A stretch of DNA of 64,000 nucleotides from Pollenia angustigena. Its lineage: Eukaryota > Arthropoda > Insecta > Diptera > Polleniidae. The stretch is taken from NCBI GenBank assembly GCA_930367215.1, contig OV884059.1, positions 11,122,945-11,186,944 on the forward strand, in the 5' to 3' direction. A program made the translations under genes and the position numbers. The notes beneath the pieces were generated by a model. The model worked only from the letters and a program-made list of their open reading frames with translations, did no database searches and was not told the DNA's origin. Below are positions 25,463 to 36,136 of the stretch, piece by piece; position 1 is the first letter of the stretch, and the number at the start of each line of letters is the position of its first letter.

Positions 25463-26389
25463 AGGCTTAAAAATTAATTTCTAACTGAATTTACCGAGCA
25501 TAGATAGGCCTTTAGTTCACTGTAAGGACCAAAGTCAAAGTATAGATCCCTCAACCCTCACACTGATAGCCTACCAGGTCACAGCAGTTTATGACTTTAA
25601 ATATCAAATTTATTTTTGTAAAAAACTCTCGTTCACGAAGCAACCTGACAATCGTTCAATTTAATACAAAAATTATTGAAAATAATATAAAAATTTATTT
25701 TAATTAAAAAAATTTTATTTTTGAAAAATAAGAATTTAAAAAAAAAAATTATAGGCAAACATTTTTTTCTTAGGGAAAACCACAAAAATCTTCTAATTTT
25801 TAAAAAAATCTTTTTAATTTATCAAAAACTTAATTTAAAATGCTTTCAAAATTTGTTAAACATTTAAAAATCCCTTTATAAATAAGAGTTTTATGTATAA
25901 TTTTGTAAAATAAGTCAAAATTAATATTAATCATACGTATTGTAGTACCAGAAATATAAATTTGTTTATAACTGCCGTATTAGCAGGGCAATTGTTTTAA
26001 AACTTGGATTATTAATAGAGAGCAACTTAAGCCTTAAGGGTGTATGAAAAAGAAATATATAGCGACAATCCAGGGTAAGCCCTAGAGTGGAAGTGGAAAT
26101 CCTAAACATAAATTTTCTTTAATTGTATTTAAAACTTTTTTTTGTAAGATGCCAATGCTTGTAAAAGGTAAATAAAAGTTAAAAAATGCTCAGATCATGA
26201 AAGCTTAACGCTAAAATTTGGTTTTCCAGAACTCACCCAACCTTTGCTGGAAAGTTGAATTTGAGCAAATGAGTCGTGGAAATTGCTTCTGTGTAAGCAA
26301 AGTTTTAAGACGTGTTTCTAAGTGATTTTTTTAAAAGTTGATATAAATGTTTTAATAAAATATTCGTTTTACATCAAGTTATGTATTAT

Positions 26390-26960
26390 TAAATTCAATT
26401 ACTCGATTATTCGATTAATAAAAATACTAATTTTTATATTTCTTGAGACGGCTTTTATAAGCGATTAAGGAAAGTTATAAATTTTAAATCAAATTGCTTG
26501 GTTTTTGTTATTTTCTTATTTTGTTTGTTTATTTTTCGAATATCGGCAATCGATTACTCAATTATTCGATCAATTCCCAAATCAGTAGTTTTTGTTTATT
26601 GACATTTAATTGCTTTTTCACTACAAAATTCCAAAATTATGTAATGTTTTTTGATGAATAATTAAAAAATTAATCGATTACTTTTTATTCGAATAATTTT
26701 CAAATTAATTGTTTTCATTATTTTTGACTAAATAGCTTTTTCAGTACAAAATTCCAAAATTATGTGATTTTTTTTTTTTTGAAGAATAATAAAAAATTAA
26801 TCGATTACTTAATTATTCGATTAATTCCCAAATAAATTGTTTTCATTGAGTAATTGTTTTTCTTGTACTAGATACCATTATTATTTAACAATGTGTGATA
26901 TAAATTAATGTATAAAATAATATTAATCGAATAATCAGGAAATACAATTTTTAATCGAAT
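26390..26960 (+). repeat. ATCGATTA-rich tandem repeat
   Basis: A unit containing GTACAAAATTCCAAAATTATG followed by AAAAAATTAATCGATTAC recurs at about 26621 and 26743, with partial units around. TCGATTA and ATTCGATTAATTCCCAAA words recur throughout. The same word class dominates 38.5-44.7 kb and 46.7-47.7 kb. Confidence 0.6.
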
Positions 26961-26989
26961 AATTATATATATTTATTATTTTTAGGCCC

Positions 26990-27199
26990 GTTTTCACAAT
27001 TTACCGTTAGCTAAAGGTAGGATTTGATCGGCCTTATAAAAAGTGTTCCATTATTACAACTTTACTTTTACCTTCCAGGTAGGATAAACCTTAATTTACT
27101 TAATCGTTCACTTAAGGTTAAAGTAAAGTTTTAAAAATCGAACACTTTTTATAAGGCCGGTTAAAGTCTACTTTTAGCTATCGGTTAGTTGTGAAAACG
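26990..27199. mobile_element. CGTTTTCACAA palindromic MITE
   Basis: The 210-bp element has long imperfect arms: CGTTTTCACAATTTACCG with a GGCCTTATAAAAAGTGTTC block inside on the left, and the inverse on the right ending TTGTGAAAACG. No target duplication is clear. Confidence 0.7.
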
Positions 27200-30119
27200 A
27201 TAAGTAAGTAAAACATGCATACGTTTGTTTCTTAATGTTTGACTGATATGGGATATTTGGAAAACTTCAAGCGATTAATCGTTTATTCGAAAAAATTTTT
27301 GTATGCGTGCTGGTATTAACTTTTTTCCTTTCATAATTTTTTCTTCTTAATTCTTGATTTTAATAGATTTTTAAATAACTTTAATCGTTTATTTGAATAA
27401 ATTGTTCTACATGTTTTTTCTTGTATTTTTATTAAACAAAAAAATATTTTTTTAATTCAATTGTTGTTTGACCCACTGTAACTTGCTTTGTAAGGCTATT
27501 GTGTTATTATGTCAACAAGTTTCTTAAAGCTAAGATATTATTCTGCGTAATAGCAAAATTTTGTTTTAATTGCTTTTTTATTTTAGAAGTTATTTATATA
27601 ATTTATTAAAAACCCTAGAGGGCGTATGATAAATATTATTTTCGTAGTTGTTTGACAAAATTTGCCATAACTTTGTTAATAGTTAAAGGATTTTAAAGAT
27701 GTTAAAGGATTAACAGAGCTTAGAATTTTAGCCACAAACAAAAAAGTGAATGATGTTTTATTACTTTTGCAAAACTTGTTAAATATCGCTATGATTTGAT
27801 AACAAAAATTTTAATGGTAAATTTTTTTTAGTTTTTTTAATAAAAGTTGTTTAATAAAAGCACATTTACTTTGAAATCTTAATCAAATATCACATATTAT
27901 AACATTTTATTTCATAATTATGCCTGTAATTTAGTTCAAACTAAGCAAAAACTTAAAATTTATGAAAATAAATTAGAAAATTATGACATTTTCCTAAATG
28001 ACATGTTTGTTCGAAAAGATTTCCCCATTTACAAACTGACCTGGTTAACCTGTTTTTGTTTCCAATTACTTAAGACCTAATTAAGTTTATTAGAAAATTA
28101 CCCAAGACCTGTTATAGTTTATTTGAAAACTTGTTTTCACACATTCATCATTACTCAATGTCATTTCATGGATGAATAATACATTCAAAAGTAAATGAAT
28201 TTAATGTTTAGATTTGCTAAAAGGGGACAGGCTGACTGGCTGCCACAGTAGTAAGGGGTTGGCTTGTTGATTTTGTCACATATTTATAAAAGTGTTTAAA
28301 AGAAAGAAACTAACATCTGAATAAGCTTCATAGAACAAATGTAAAATAAAAAAATACAAAATAATCCCAAATAATGGGCTTTTGTGCTTTTTCATCATCA
28401 CCCATCACCATCGTTAACATTATCAACACAGCAAGAACATTCTCTCACCAACCATGATTGTTGCGATACATTATGGGCCATTTTCCTAGCAACCAACAAG
28501 ACGCATTTAAGCGTAGATAAGCTAGGAAAAAAATAAAATCGAAACAGTTTTAAAAACATGTGATAGAAATACAAAACGATAGCATATATTAAGGCGTACT
28601 AAAATCATGGGTAAAGATTTTTCGGGGAGGTACTCAAACTCGCCTATCTCAACAATAACAAGATTCACCAGCAAATAAATGGACTCTATACAATTGTCAT
28701 GTGTATTATATTCGTTTTACTTTCTAGGGCTGTGGTTTTTCTTTTTCGAAACAATCTAATTCTTTCAAGCAAAATCAAGATAGATTTTGTTTTCAACCCT
28801 TATTTAAAAAGTAAAATGTGATTAAGTTAGAAAGTGCAAACAATTTGTTTAATGAGAGAAAAAAAAAACAAACAAATTTATTTAACTAGTTTTAAAAGGT
28901 TTTAGCTTAAATTGTTTATGACATTAGTTAGCTTTTGATTTTCAAAAATTATTTGAAGCATACATTAAAGGAGAAAAATTAAGTATTTCAATATAACAAA
29001 CGTTTAAGAACAAAAAAAAAAAAAAAAAAAAATATTGAAAAATGTGCTTTTATTAAATAAAAAATAATTTGTTGTCCAGTGATTTTTAAAATTTTTATAC
29101 TAAGAAGATTTTTAATGAAATTCCCCATGCAGCCTAAAAGTATGCTTTTATTTCAAAAGATATTTTTTAAATATTCTACACAGTTCAAAAATAATTTTTT
29201 TTTTGGCAATTTAAAACTAACAAACTTAAAAACATTTAATTTAAACAAGTTGAGACAAAATTTTGAAATGAAATAAGTTTTATTCCCAAATTTAATTTAC
29301 TCCTAAAAGTAGGTTATTAAAATTTATAACTTTTTAACGTTTTAAAGCGTTTTCAATATGCTGCTTAGTTTATTTTTTCCGCTTCCCAACTGGGATTTAA
29401 CTGTCATATCTCACAACTTTATTATTCGGTCTGGTTATGAGTTTCGTTGTCGTAGTCGAAAACCAGTGGATTTTTAAAACTGGCATTATCACTCCTGGCA
29501 CACATTTTGATTGAAAAGGCTCCTATTTCGTAGTTGCAATTCTGATCGAACTTCTTTTAGATTCTGTTAATTGAATTTTCGTTTTTTTTTCAATCGAAAT
29601 TATTTTTTAAGGCAGACCTGAATGACATTAACACGACAAACTTTCTGTGACTACCATTGTAAAATTAAAGTGAAATAAAAAAAAATTCAAACGACTACGA
29701 CTCTCGGAATAACGAAGCTTATAATTATTATTTAAACTCAGCTCTGTTTATCATTTTATATTGAATATACTAACAGAAGCAAATCGTTTGCAAGTTGTTT
29801 AAAAATCGTGGTCTAGTTTGAAACGGATGAATCCCATTTTTTGTTCAGTAATGTGGTTTAGTTTTGTCACAATAAGCATGACTATAGTTAATATTCCAGC
29901 ATTGAGAATAAGGCAAATCCGCCAAATAAATTATCATGGCTAGGTAATATGTAGTTTTAATAAAGTACATAACTTTTTAGAGTACTTTTATTTTTTGAAT
30001 AATATTAAAATCAAAATAAATTTTCAAAGTAAATTTTCCAATTTTCTTAAAATATTTTTCAATATTTTTTATTTCATTAAAAAAATTCACATTATTAGCT
30101 CTTCAAATTCTTTTTAAAT
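27200..30119. other. AT-rich intronic DNA, no gene seen
   Basis: No exon is supported. The block 28380-28530 is less AT-rich (CATCACCCATCACCATCG and nearby) and could be a conserved regulatory segment or an old insert; there is no further evidence. A run of about 20 A occurs at 29010-29030. Confidence 0.45.
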
Positions 30120-30345
30120 TTTTAAATCCATTTATTAATACCAAAGTTACAACAAAAATAACACAAAAATACCCACATTAATATAAATCATACGCAGGGT
30201 GCGTCAAAAATCTTATTTCTTTTATAACTTTGGTTGTACACTTGCAACTCTTACAAAAATTTTACATATCAATAGAGGACATGCTAAGCTTAGCGAAAAT
30301 TAAATACTTTTTTGTGCAATTAAATACAGTGGGACAAAATAGACA
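30120..30345 (+). repeat. Dispersed CATACGCACCCTG / TACAGTGGGACAAAAT family, copy 1
   Basis: The left block has AATACCAAAGTTACAAC. The centre is TTAATATAAATCATACGCAGG (30179-30199). The right end has TACAGTGGGACAAAAT at about 30327-30342. Copies at 31935-32140 and 37790-38005 have the same three blocks in the same order and similar spacing. Centre-only copies are at 15044, 15230, 17599, 22607 (inverted), 24207, 25917 and 27618 (inverted). Confidence 0.6.
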
Positions 30346-30592
30346 AATTTTAAAAACATTTAATTAAAAAAAATTTACTTTTTTGTTTTAAACAGTTTAA
30401 AATTAATTATTTAATTTAGGTTTACAACGTTTACAGTATAAATTAAGACAAATACTGTCGAAAATGAATAATAGATTTGCTTAAATATTCGCTTGCTTAA
30501 TAGTGTGACTGCCAATTGTCGCATTTCAACACTTATGGTTGACTATTGACTGAAGAAGTCTTTGACTGTCACTTAAGATTGATAGTATCTAC

Positions 30593-31259
30593 TAAAGCCC
30601 TGCACGAATGCATTTGTTTCTTTTTCACAGTTCTCCACACCAAGTTATTGTAGTGTCAAATACTGTGTTTTTTTAAATCAGTTCGAATGATACATTACGA
30701 AAAACCAAATCAATGTTAAAACAGTAGTTGGTTTCAAACAACTCGCTGTTAAGCAGTAGTTTGATTTAAACGAATCAACTCAATGTATAATTTGATGTAT
30801 ACGAAAATACAAAACACAACAATTGCAAGTCTATAACACAGTTATGTACGGTCAACTTTTCAATACACACTATGTGATCTGCCACACATATGTACATGAA
30901 CCTAAAACACATTTTTCCTTTTGTTTTGCCTATGCTGTAGTAAGATATTGACAACGGCGAGGAATTTTACACAAATAAAATGCCTGTAGTTTTTTTGCCT
31001 TGTTGTAGAAGTAAGCAGTTACTGTTGTTTGGTGCGATTGGTGTCATTTGGTATAGTTCCGTGCTCTTTACACTTCGTATTTGGTCGTTTATAACAAACT
31101 TAAAATTCATTTGCATTTGTGTGTTTATATTTTTTTGTGCTTTATGTGTTTTTCACAACATAGTATTTGATTCGTTAGCAAAGAGCAATCGACAATCAGC
31201 ATTTAAAAAACAAACGAATGTCTTGAAACGGCATTCAAATGCATTCGTGTAGGGCTTTA
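30593..31259. mobile_element. hAT-type element, TAAAGCCCT ends
   Basis: The ends are TAAAGCCCTGCACGAATGCA and the inverse with one mismatch (TGCATTCGTGTAGGGCTTTA). The 8-bp duplication GTATCTAC is exact (30585-30592, 31260-31267). It is 667 bp and non-autonomous; the 90-codon ORF at 30980-31252 has no transposase features. The 8-bp duplication supports hAT. Confidence 0.8.
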
Positions 31260-31356
31260 GTATCTACTCCACTTAAGAAATCCTTAAACTCCAATTTTAG
31301 TTAAAAGAATGTTGTTGCTGAAAGAGTTGAGTTTCGTTAGAGTACAACTTTAACTT

Positions 31357-31357
<1 letters not shown>

Positions 31358-31391
<34 letters not shown>
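31358..31391 (+). repeat. Poly(A) tract, 34 nt
   Basis: This is an uninterrupted run of A about 100 bp after the hAT-type element and 106 bp before SINE copy 2. No retroposed sequence ending in it was recognised. Confidence 0.9.
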
Positions 31392-31393
<2 letters not shown>

Positions 31394-31496
31394 ATGACAA
31401 TTTAGAAACTTTTTAAGGAAATGATTTTTTTTAGTTTAATTTTAATAAAAATCAACAAAAATATGCTTAATTATTGAAAATATTTTTTTTTTGTAA

Positions 31497-31775
31497 GACG
31501 GCAAATCCCTTTGAGAAGATCGAGTGGTAGCGATCGAAACATGTCATGGTATCCTGCCGGCCAGGGTTCGAGCCCCGGCCACGGTCAAGAATGAAAGATT
31601 ATCAATAACAATTTTAATTAATTTGCATGTTGTAAAATTCCTTTCTTCATAAAAATAATTTAATGAACATTTAATTCGACGAACTTAAGCCTGATTAAAA
31701 ATATTGAAAATTTGGATTAATAACCATAATTAGTTCAACAAAATTACCACAATACTAATTATTTTAAATATTTTC
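31497..31775 (+). repeat. Candidate tRNA-derived SINE, copy 2 (best preserved)
   Basis: The head has GATCGAGTGGTAGCGATCGA (A-box-like GAGTGGTAGCG). This is followed by a perfect B-box-like GGTTCGAGCCC at 31565-31575 inside a GC-rich stem (GCCGGCC and GGCC). The body contains GGTCAAGAATGAAAG and a CATGTTGTAAAATTCCTTTC block. The AT-rich tail reads AACCATAATTAG and then AATACTAATTATT. It is not a functional tRNA because no acceptor stem pairs. No clear target duplication was found. Confidence 0.65.
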
Positions 31776-31934
31776 ATATATATAAACTTTTTTTTTAGAT
31801 TTAATGAAAACTAAAAAAATAAAATTTTTTTTAAAACACAAATTTTATTACTTTCCTTAACTTATTTTTTATATATTCTTAATCCATAAAAAACTATATA
31901 TTCTTTGCTATCAATAACCATTTAAGTTTTCAAA

Positions 31935-32140
31935 ATCCTCTAATAAATACAAAAGTTATAAAATATTAAAGAAAAGTAGTTAATAATTAATAATAATCAT
32001 ACGCACCCTGGTATTTTTTTGACATGAAAATTTATTTCTTAAAAACTTCATTTTATAAACAAGCAATCTGTTGAGGTGATTTTAAGCTGTAGTTAAAACG
32101 AAAACTGAAGAGTTAAGTTAAGTACAGTGGGACAAAATTA
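31935..32140 (+). repeat. Dispersed CATACGCACCCTG family, copy 2
   Basis: The left block is AATAAATACAAAAGTTATAA. The centre is TAATAATCATACGCACCCTG (31991-32010). The right end is GTACAGTGGGACAAAAT (about 32122-32138). It lies 165 bp after SINE copy 2. Orientation is the same as copies 1 and 3. Confidence 0.6.
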
Positions 32141-32740
32141 TATTTTTGAAAGAAGTTTTTATAAAATTTGGAATATTTAAAAGAATAATTTAGTAACAAA
32201 TATTTTTGTATTTTTTTTTTATTAAGTTTAAGTTTTTTGTGTCTGTCTGATCGTCTGCCTTTTATTTTGTTAGTAATTTGTTTTTGTGTTTGTGGTCCTG
32301 TCGCGCTTGCCAATTATGGCTTTGCTTCTTAATGGATTTTTTTCTTTGGCCTTTACTGTTTCCCTTTTACTTAACTTACCTTGTGTTATGTCTAGGTGTT
32401 TTATCACACGCAATTTTGTAGCATTTATATAATTTTTTTTAAATTTGCTAATTTTTATTCTCTTATATCTGTGTGTGCACAGACGTCATTCTGTTAAATA
32501 AAGTAAACAAAATTTAGTTAAAAAAAATGTTTTTTATCGAGCCGAAAATTTTGTTTTTATATCAGAAATTTGTGTAGGCGGAAATAGATTTCTTTGCTAG
32601 ACAGGTTTTTTTTTTTTTGTTTAAACAACAATTCAATAAATTTTATAAAATTAGGTTGACTAAACTTACAGAAATAAGCGGCACAGAGTCATCATCTTAA
32701 ACTACAGCGTAAAGTCGGTCAGTGTCTGCGGATGTGCCAA

Positions 32741-32785
32741 CTGCCGTATTCATAAAAAATAAAATAAGTTTGAAATGTGTTTTGC
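32741..32785 (+). mobile_element. Truncated end of the CTGCCGTATTC MITE
   Basis: CTGCCGTATTCATAAAAAAT and the next 25 bp match the inverse of the right arm of the complete element at 34861-34977. The other end is absent, so this is a fragment. Confidence 0.65.
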
Positions 32786-32799
32786 CAATTGGCAACCAA

Positions 32800-33785
32800 A
32801 CTCCTGTTTGTTGTCCACAAAATACCCTTTTAAAAATGGACATGTTTAACATAGCAAAGGCCAGTTTAGGATAGTGTTATGAAGGAAGACGGAATGTGGT
32901 ACGCCAACGAGCAGATGTCTAAAAGATTGACATGAGCACCTGCCATGTCGGCCTAATCGCATGGTGGATCTTATCCACTTGAGCGACAAACAATGCGCTT
33001 ACCAAGCATCCCCGTGTGTGAGAGCCACTATCACAAACCGGTATCAACATGAGTGTATAATTCGGCAAAATAAAACACTCGCTTCTTGTTTAGGAGCTGG
33101 AGCTATCTAACTTCAGCTGCTTTTAATAACATGCCAGAAGCAAGGGCAATAGCCACAGGCCAAACTTTCTTACAATAGCGCAAAATCCGCCCACGAAGTG
33201 ATATTTACCCTTCCTGAGACTTTTCGTTTCAAACACAGCCACCACGTAATTCCCGAAAGTGAGTTCAAGCTTTTAACAAAGCACTCCCCCCATCGGACGG
33301 AGAACAACCTGATGAAAAGCATTTTTCTATTAGAATCTTTCTAAAAGACGGTAAGTATTTCCCGCAAGAAGGATATTAACGGAGGCCTCAACCAATAGTC
33401 AGTCCGATGCCGTGCCACCTTGGGCTACCTACTCCTATGGTGCCAGATATGATCTCTGGTCACCCGCGATCTTAGGAGTTCTCTCAAAATTGAATTTTTG
33501 CCCAAGTATTGGCTGCACCTGATTTCCACGGGGGATGCAACACCAGACGGTGAGTATCCTTAAGATGATTCCTTAAACCCCAGTGGGCTTACAAACAACA
33601 TGAAGATGATCGCTAGAAGCAGATTATCGCCATCGAAGACTCACTTGGTGGCCACAAATCGGTCTATTGTCACCAGACAGAACTCGCTATAGAGCCTTCG
33701 TGAATGTTCTCTTAACTTTTAAAGATTGCACCGCTGGAAGGCTCCTTCTCTGGAGTAGGACCCCCTCATTTTATAAGTCAAATTC
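32800..33785. other. GC-richer block, probable transposon remnant
   Basis: Base composition shifts abruptly to near-balanced GC for about 1 kb, unlike anything else in the intron. There is no long ORF on either strand and stops are frequent. Phrases such as TTTCCACGGGGGATGCAACA and GGTGAGTATCC look like the untranslated leader of a retroelement, but I cannot name one. The decay and lack of ORF argue against a missed gene. Confidence 0.5.
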
Positions 33786-34266
33786 GAGATTCGTTTAATT
33801 CAAATGTTGTTTTTTATTCCAAATTGTTAAGGATTAAATAATTTTTTGTTTAAAATAAAAAGTTTCTTCGAGCTGGAGGCCAATAATTTGTAAAAAATAT
33901 ATATTCAGGCCTGTTAGAGAAATGCATTCCGATCGAAAGTGATTTCGTTTTATGTGAAGCAAGATACGAAATCACTTCCACTTTCGATCGGAATTGATTG
34001 CTGTGGCAGGCCTGGAGGCTTATTCTGAATTGCGATGCGAAAATCAATGCGATGCGCAAATGAAATGCGATGCGAAAAAAATTGGTATTCTGTTAGACTT
34101 TCGCAATCGCATTCGCAATTTAATTCAAATTGTGGCAACGCTGCTCAAATATACGTCAGTGTCAATAAACATCAAATTAAAAATAAATAAATTGTTTTTG
34201 TTTCGCTGTGAAAATTGTTTAAATAATTTATTTAGGACATTCTGTAATAAAAAAAAAATAATAAAA

Positions 34267-34308
34267 ATGGATTTTGTGGCACTGTGGATCGACGACGAAG
34301 AAAAATGA
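34267..34308 (+). pseudogene. Start of a Harbinger nuclease-like ORF (remnant)
   Basis: ATG at 34267 begins a 13-residue peptide MDFVALWIDDEEK that stops at 34306-34308. An acidic MDF start of this kind resembles the N terminus of Harbinger-derived nucleases as I recall them. All the catalytic part is gone. On its own the peptide proves nothing; the call leans on the terminal repeats and the opposing Myb-like fragment. Confidence 0.4.
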
Positions 34309-34387
34309 AAATGTTTTGTTTGCACTTTAAAATCGGCCCAATCCTATTAAAATTTAAGTTAAAATCAAATATTTTTGAACTGGTTTA

Positions 34388-34565
34388 TATATTTCATACT
34401 TTTTCCATCCTGCAGCTTCTCTAATAGGTGGTCCATTGATATTTAGTTCTTCAGTCAACGTTTGCCACAAAGTATTTGCCGACTGATGTGCATTTGGCTG
34501 TGCTGATTCATATATTCTATCATTATTTCAAATTGACGCGGTTTGGTGGTTTTATTGCTTGCTTC
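34388..34565 (-). pseudogene. Myb/SANT-like (MADF-type) protein fragment of Harbinger
   Basis: The minus strand encodes QSANTLWQTLTEELN, then NGPPIREAAGWKKYEI. This is the helix-turn-helix signature of the Myb/SANT-like partner protein of PIF/Harbinger elements (LW...L...LN..GPP......WKK pattern). Upstream, a different frame reads RQFEIMIEYM, the usual start of the same domain, so a frameshift or small deletion separates the halves. No full protein can be made. The domain call comes from recognised spacing of W, LN, GPP and WKK. Confidence 0.65.
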
Positions 34566-34860
34566 CCTGAATTAAATATATGATGAATAAATAAATAAAA
34601 TATTATCTTTCACTAACATGTTTGTACTTTGCGAATGCTATTTTGTTGTCGAATAAATTTTACGAATTTGACATTTGTTTTCGAATGTAGAATACCGACT
34701 TGTCACCTTTTCGCATTTGAAATGCGATTAAAAAAAAACATTGCGAATATCGCAATACAGAATAGCAATTGTTCGCATTTATGCATTTTTGCATCGCAAT
34801 TCAGAATAAGCCTCCTGATTGTTTATTTATTTAATTTAATAATTTTTTGTTGGTGTTTTA

Positions 34861-34977
34861 CTGCCGTATTCAAAAAAAAATTAAAATGGATTTAAAATGC
34901 ATTTTAAGAAAAATTTGTATGAAAATTTTGCCTTAAAACACATTTCAAACTTATTTTATTTTTTATGAATACGGCAG
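34861..34977. mobile_element. CTGCCGTATTC MITE with TTA target duplication
   Basis: The 117-bp element has ends CTGCCGTATTC and GAATACGGCAG, flanked by TTA (34858-34860, 34978-34980). The interior is also largely inverted. The TTA duplication suggests mobilisation by a PIF/Harbinger-type transposase. Confidence 0.8.
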
Positions 34978-35851
34978 TTATTGTTTAACTAATTTGTGTA
35001 CAACAATTTTGAACTGTAAATTTATTTATAAATTAGATTTTTCTAGTTGTTTATTTGTTTACTAGCTTTAACCAAAAAGTAAAGAAATCATATTTTACTT
35101 TAGCAGGAAAGAATAAAATACATTTTTTAAGTGTGAATTCAATCTAAACAGATGTGAAAAAATCTATAAGATTTAAAAATATTTTCATAACTTTTTTTTT
35201 TTGAACTTTTAATAATTTAGAATAATTTATAATTTTGTTTGTTTAGAAAGAATTTTTTTTTGAAGCCTAATTTTAGGCAAATTTTTGTTGAAACCTTAAC
35301 ATTAAAAACTTATAGTAAAGATTTTTTTCTTTGGTAAGTTTAAAATAACTAAACGTTTTTTAGTTCCAAGAAAATTGCTTGTATAAAAAGTTTTGTTTTA
35401 TTTTATACAAAAACAATTTTGTTTTGTGGTTTTATTGTTCTATAATCTTGTATGGTCTTAGGTATTTTTAGCATGAATTTAATTATTTTAGTTAGAAGAC
35501 TTTAGGGCTTTTTATAACATACACCACAACAAATGGTGGCTAAGGCCATATTAAGTTTGTCCTTCTGTATGTTCAAAGCACATTTGGTGTATATAAGCAT
35601 GTAAATGGCGCTTGAAAACACGGTTATTTCCAAAGGACTTAATAATGCTACAAGTCCATAAATCAGGCTTAACGTTGGCTAAAACACATTTCTTAGGGAC
35701 TCTTAACAGGGCAATTTTTTTTTTTTTATTTAACTGTCTAATACGTCAAAAATCATTATCATACCTAAACGGGATATTCAAAGCCCCGAAAACTAAACTA
35801 AGATTCTTAAAATCAGTTTGCAACTGTTAATCTGGTGTAAGATTTAACAAA
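34978..35851. other. AT-rich intronic DNA, no gene seen
   Basis: No exon is supported. The ORF at 35612-35830 has no recognisable domain. Confidence 0.4.
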
Positions 35852-35943
35852 TTGATTTCAAATTAAAATAAAATTGGCAGATTTGAGAACGGCCAAGCCG
35901 GAAAATTAAAGTTTTGAAGAAACTGCAGAAGAAATTTTTTCTG

Positions 35944-36056
35944 CTTTCTAGCAGTGTTCGAAAATAAACAGTACATTATTTAACGTTCGGCTCACACACC
36001 CAGGAACGATATCTATTTTTTTAAGTGATTGTGTAGACATACACAAGCCTTAATAC
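35944..36056 (+). repeat. 113-bp displaced copy of the hAT-type element left end
   Basis: It is nearly identical to 36129-36241, including the CTTTCTAG target sequence and the first 105 bp of the element, but it stops abruptly at TTAATAC and continues into unit sequence (TTTTTGTTTTTTAAA). It looks like a product of template switching or of abortive repair after excision, not of a second transposition. Confidence 0.7.
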
Positions 36057-36136
36057 TTTTTGTTTTTTAAAAAAAATCTAAATTTCTTTTTTTTTTAATG
36101 TATCATGCATATGATATTTTGGCGATAGCTTTCTAG

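Larger units (their letters stand above)
34015..34814. mobile_element. PIF/Harbinger deletion derivative
   Basis: The ends are GAGGCTTATTCTGAATTGCG and the inverse CGCAATTCAGAATAAGCCTC. The 3-bp direct repeat CTG (34012-34014, 34815-34817) fits the 3-bp duplication of this superfamily, although TTA or TAA is usual. Inside are traces of two genes on opposite strands: a short reading frame starting MDFVALWIDDEE (+) and a Myb/SANT-like fragment (-). Two genes, a nuclease and a Myb-like protein, are the known PIF/Harbinger arrangement. Confidence 0.75.
33906..34817. mobile_element. CAGGCCTG-ended MITE interrupted by a Harbinger element
   Basis: The outer element is 33906-34014 plus the target copy at 34815-34817. 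It is an imperfect palindrome ending in CAGGCCTG on both sides, with TTCCGATCGAAAGTG arms. ATT flanks it at 33903-33905 and 34818-34820. The 800-bp Harbinger derivative has inserted into the CTG of its right end. Confidence 0.65.

Noticed and set aside
30980..31252. 90-codon ORF as a membrane protein gene
   Set aside because: It sits wholly within a hAT-type element flanked by an 8-bp duplication and shows no recognisable domain.
31497..31600. Functional tRNA gene
   Set aside because: It has a good B box but no acceptor stem pairing or anticodon arm; better explained as a tRNA-derived repeat.
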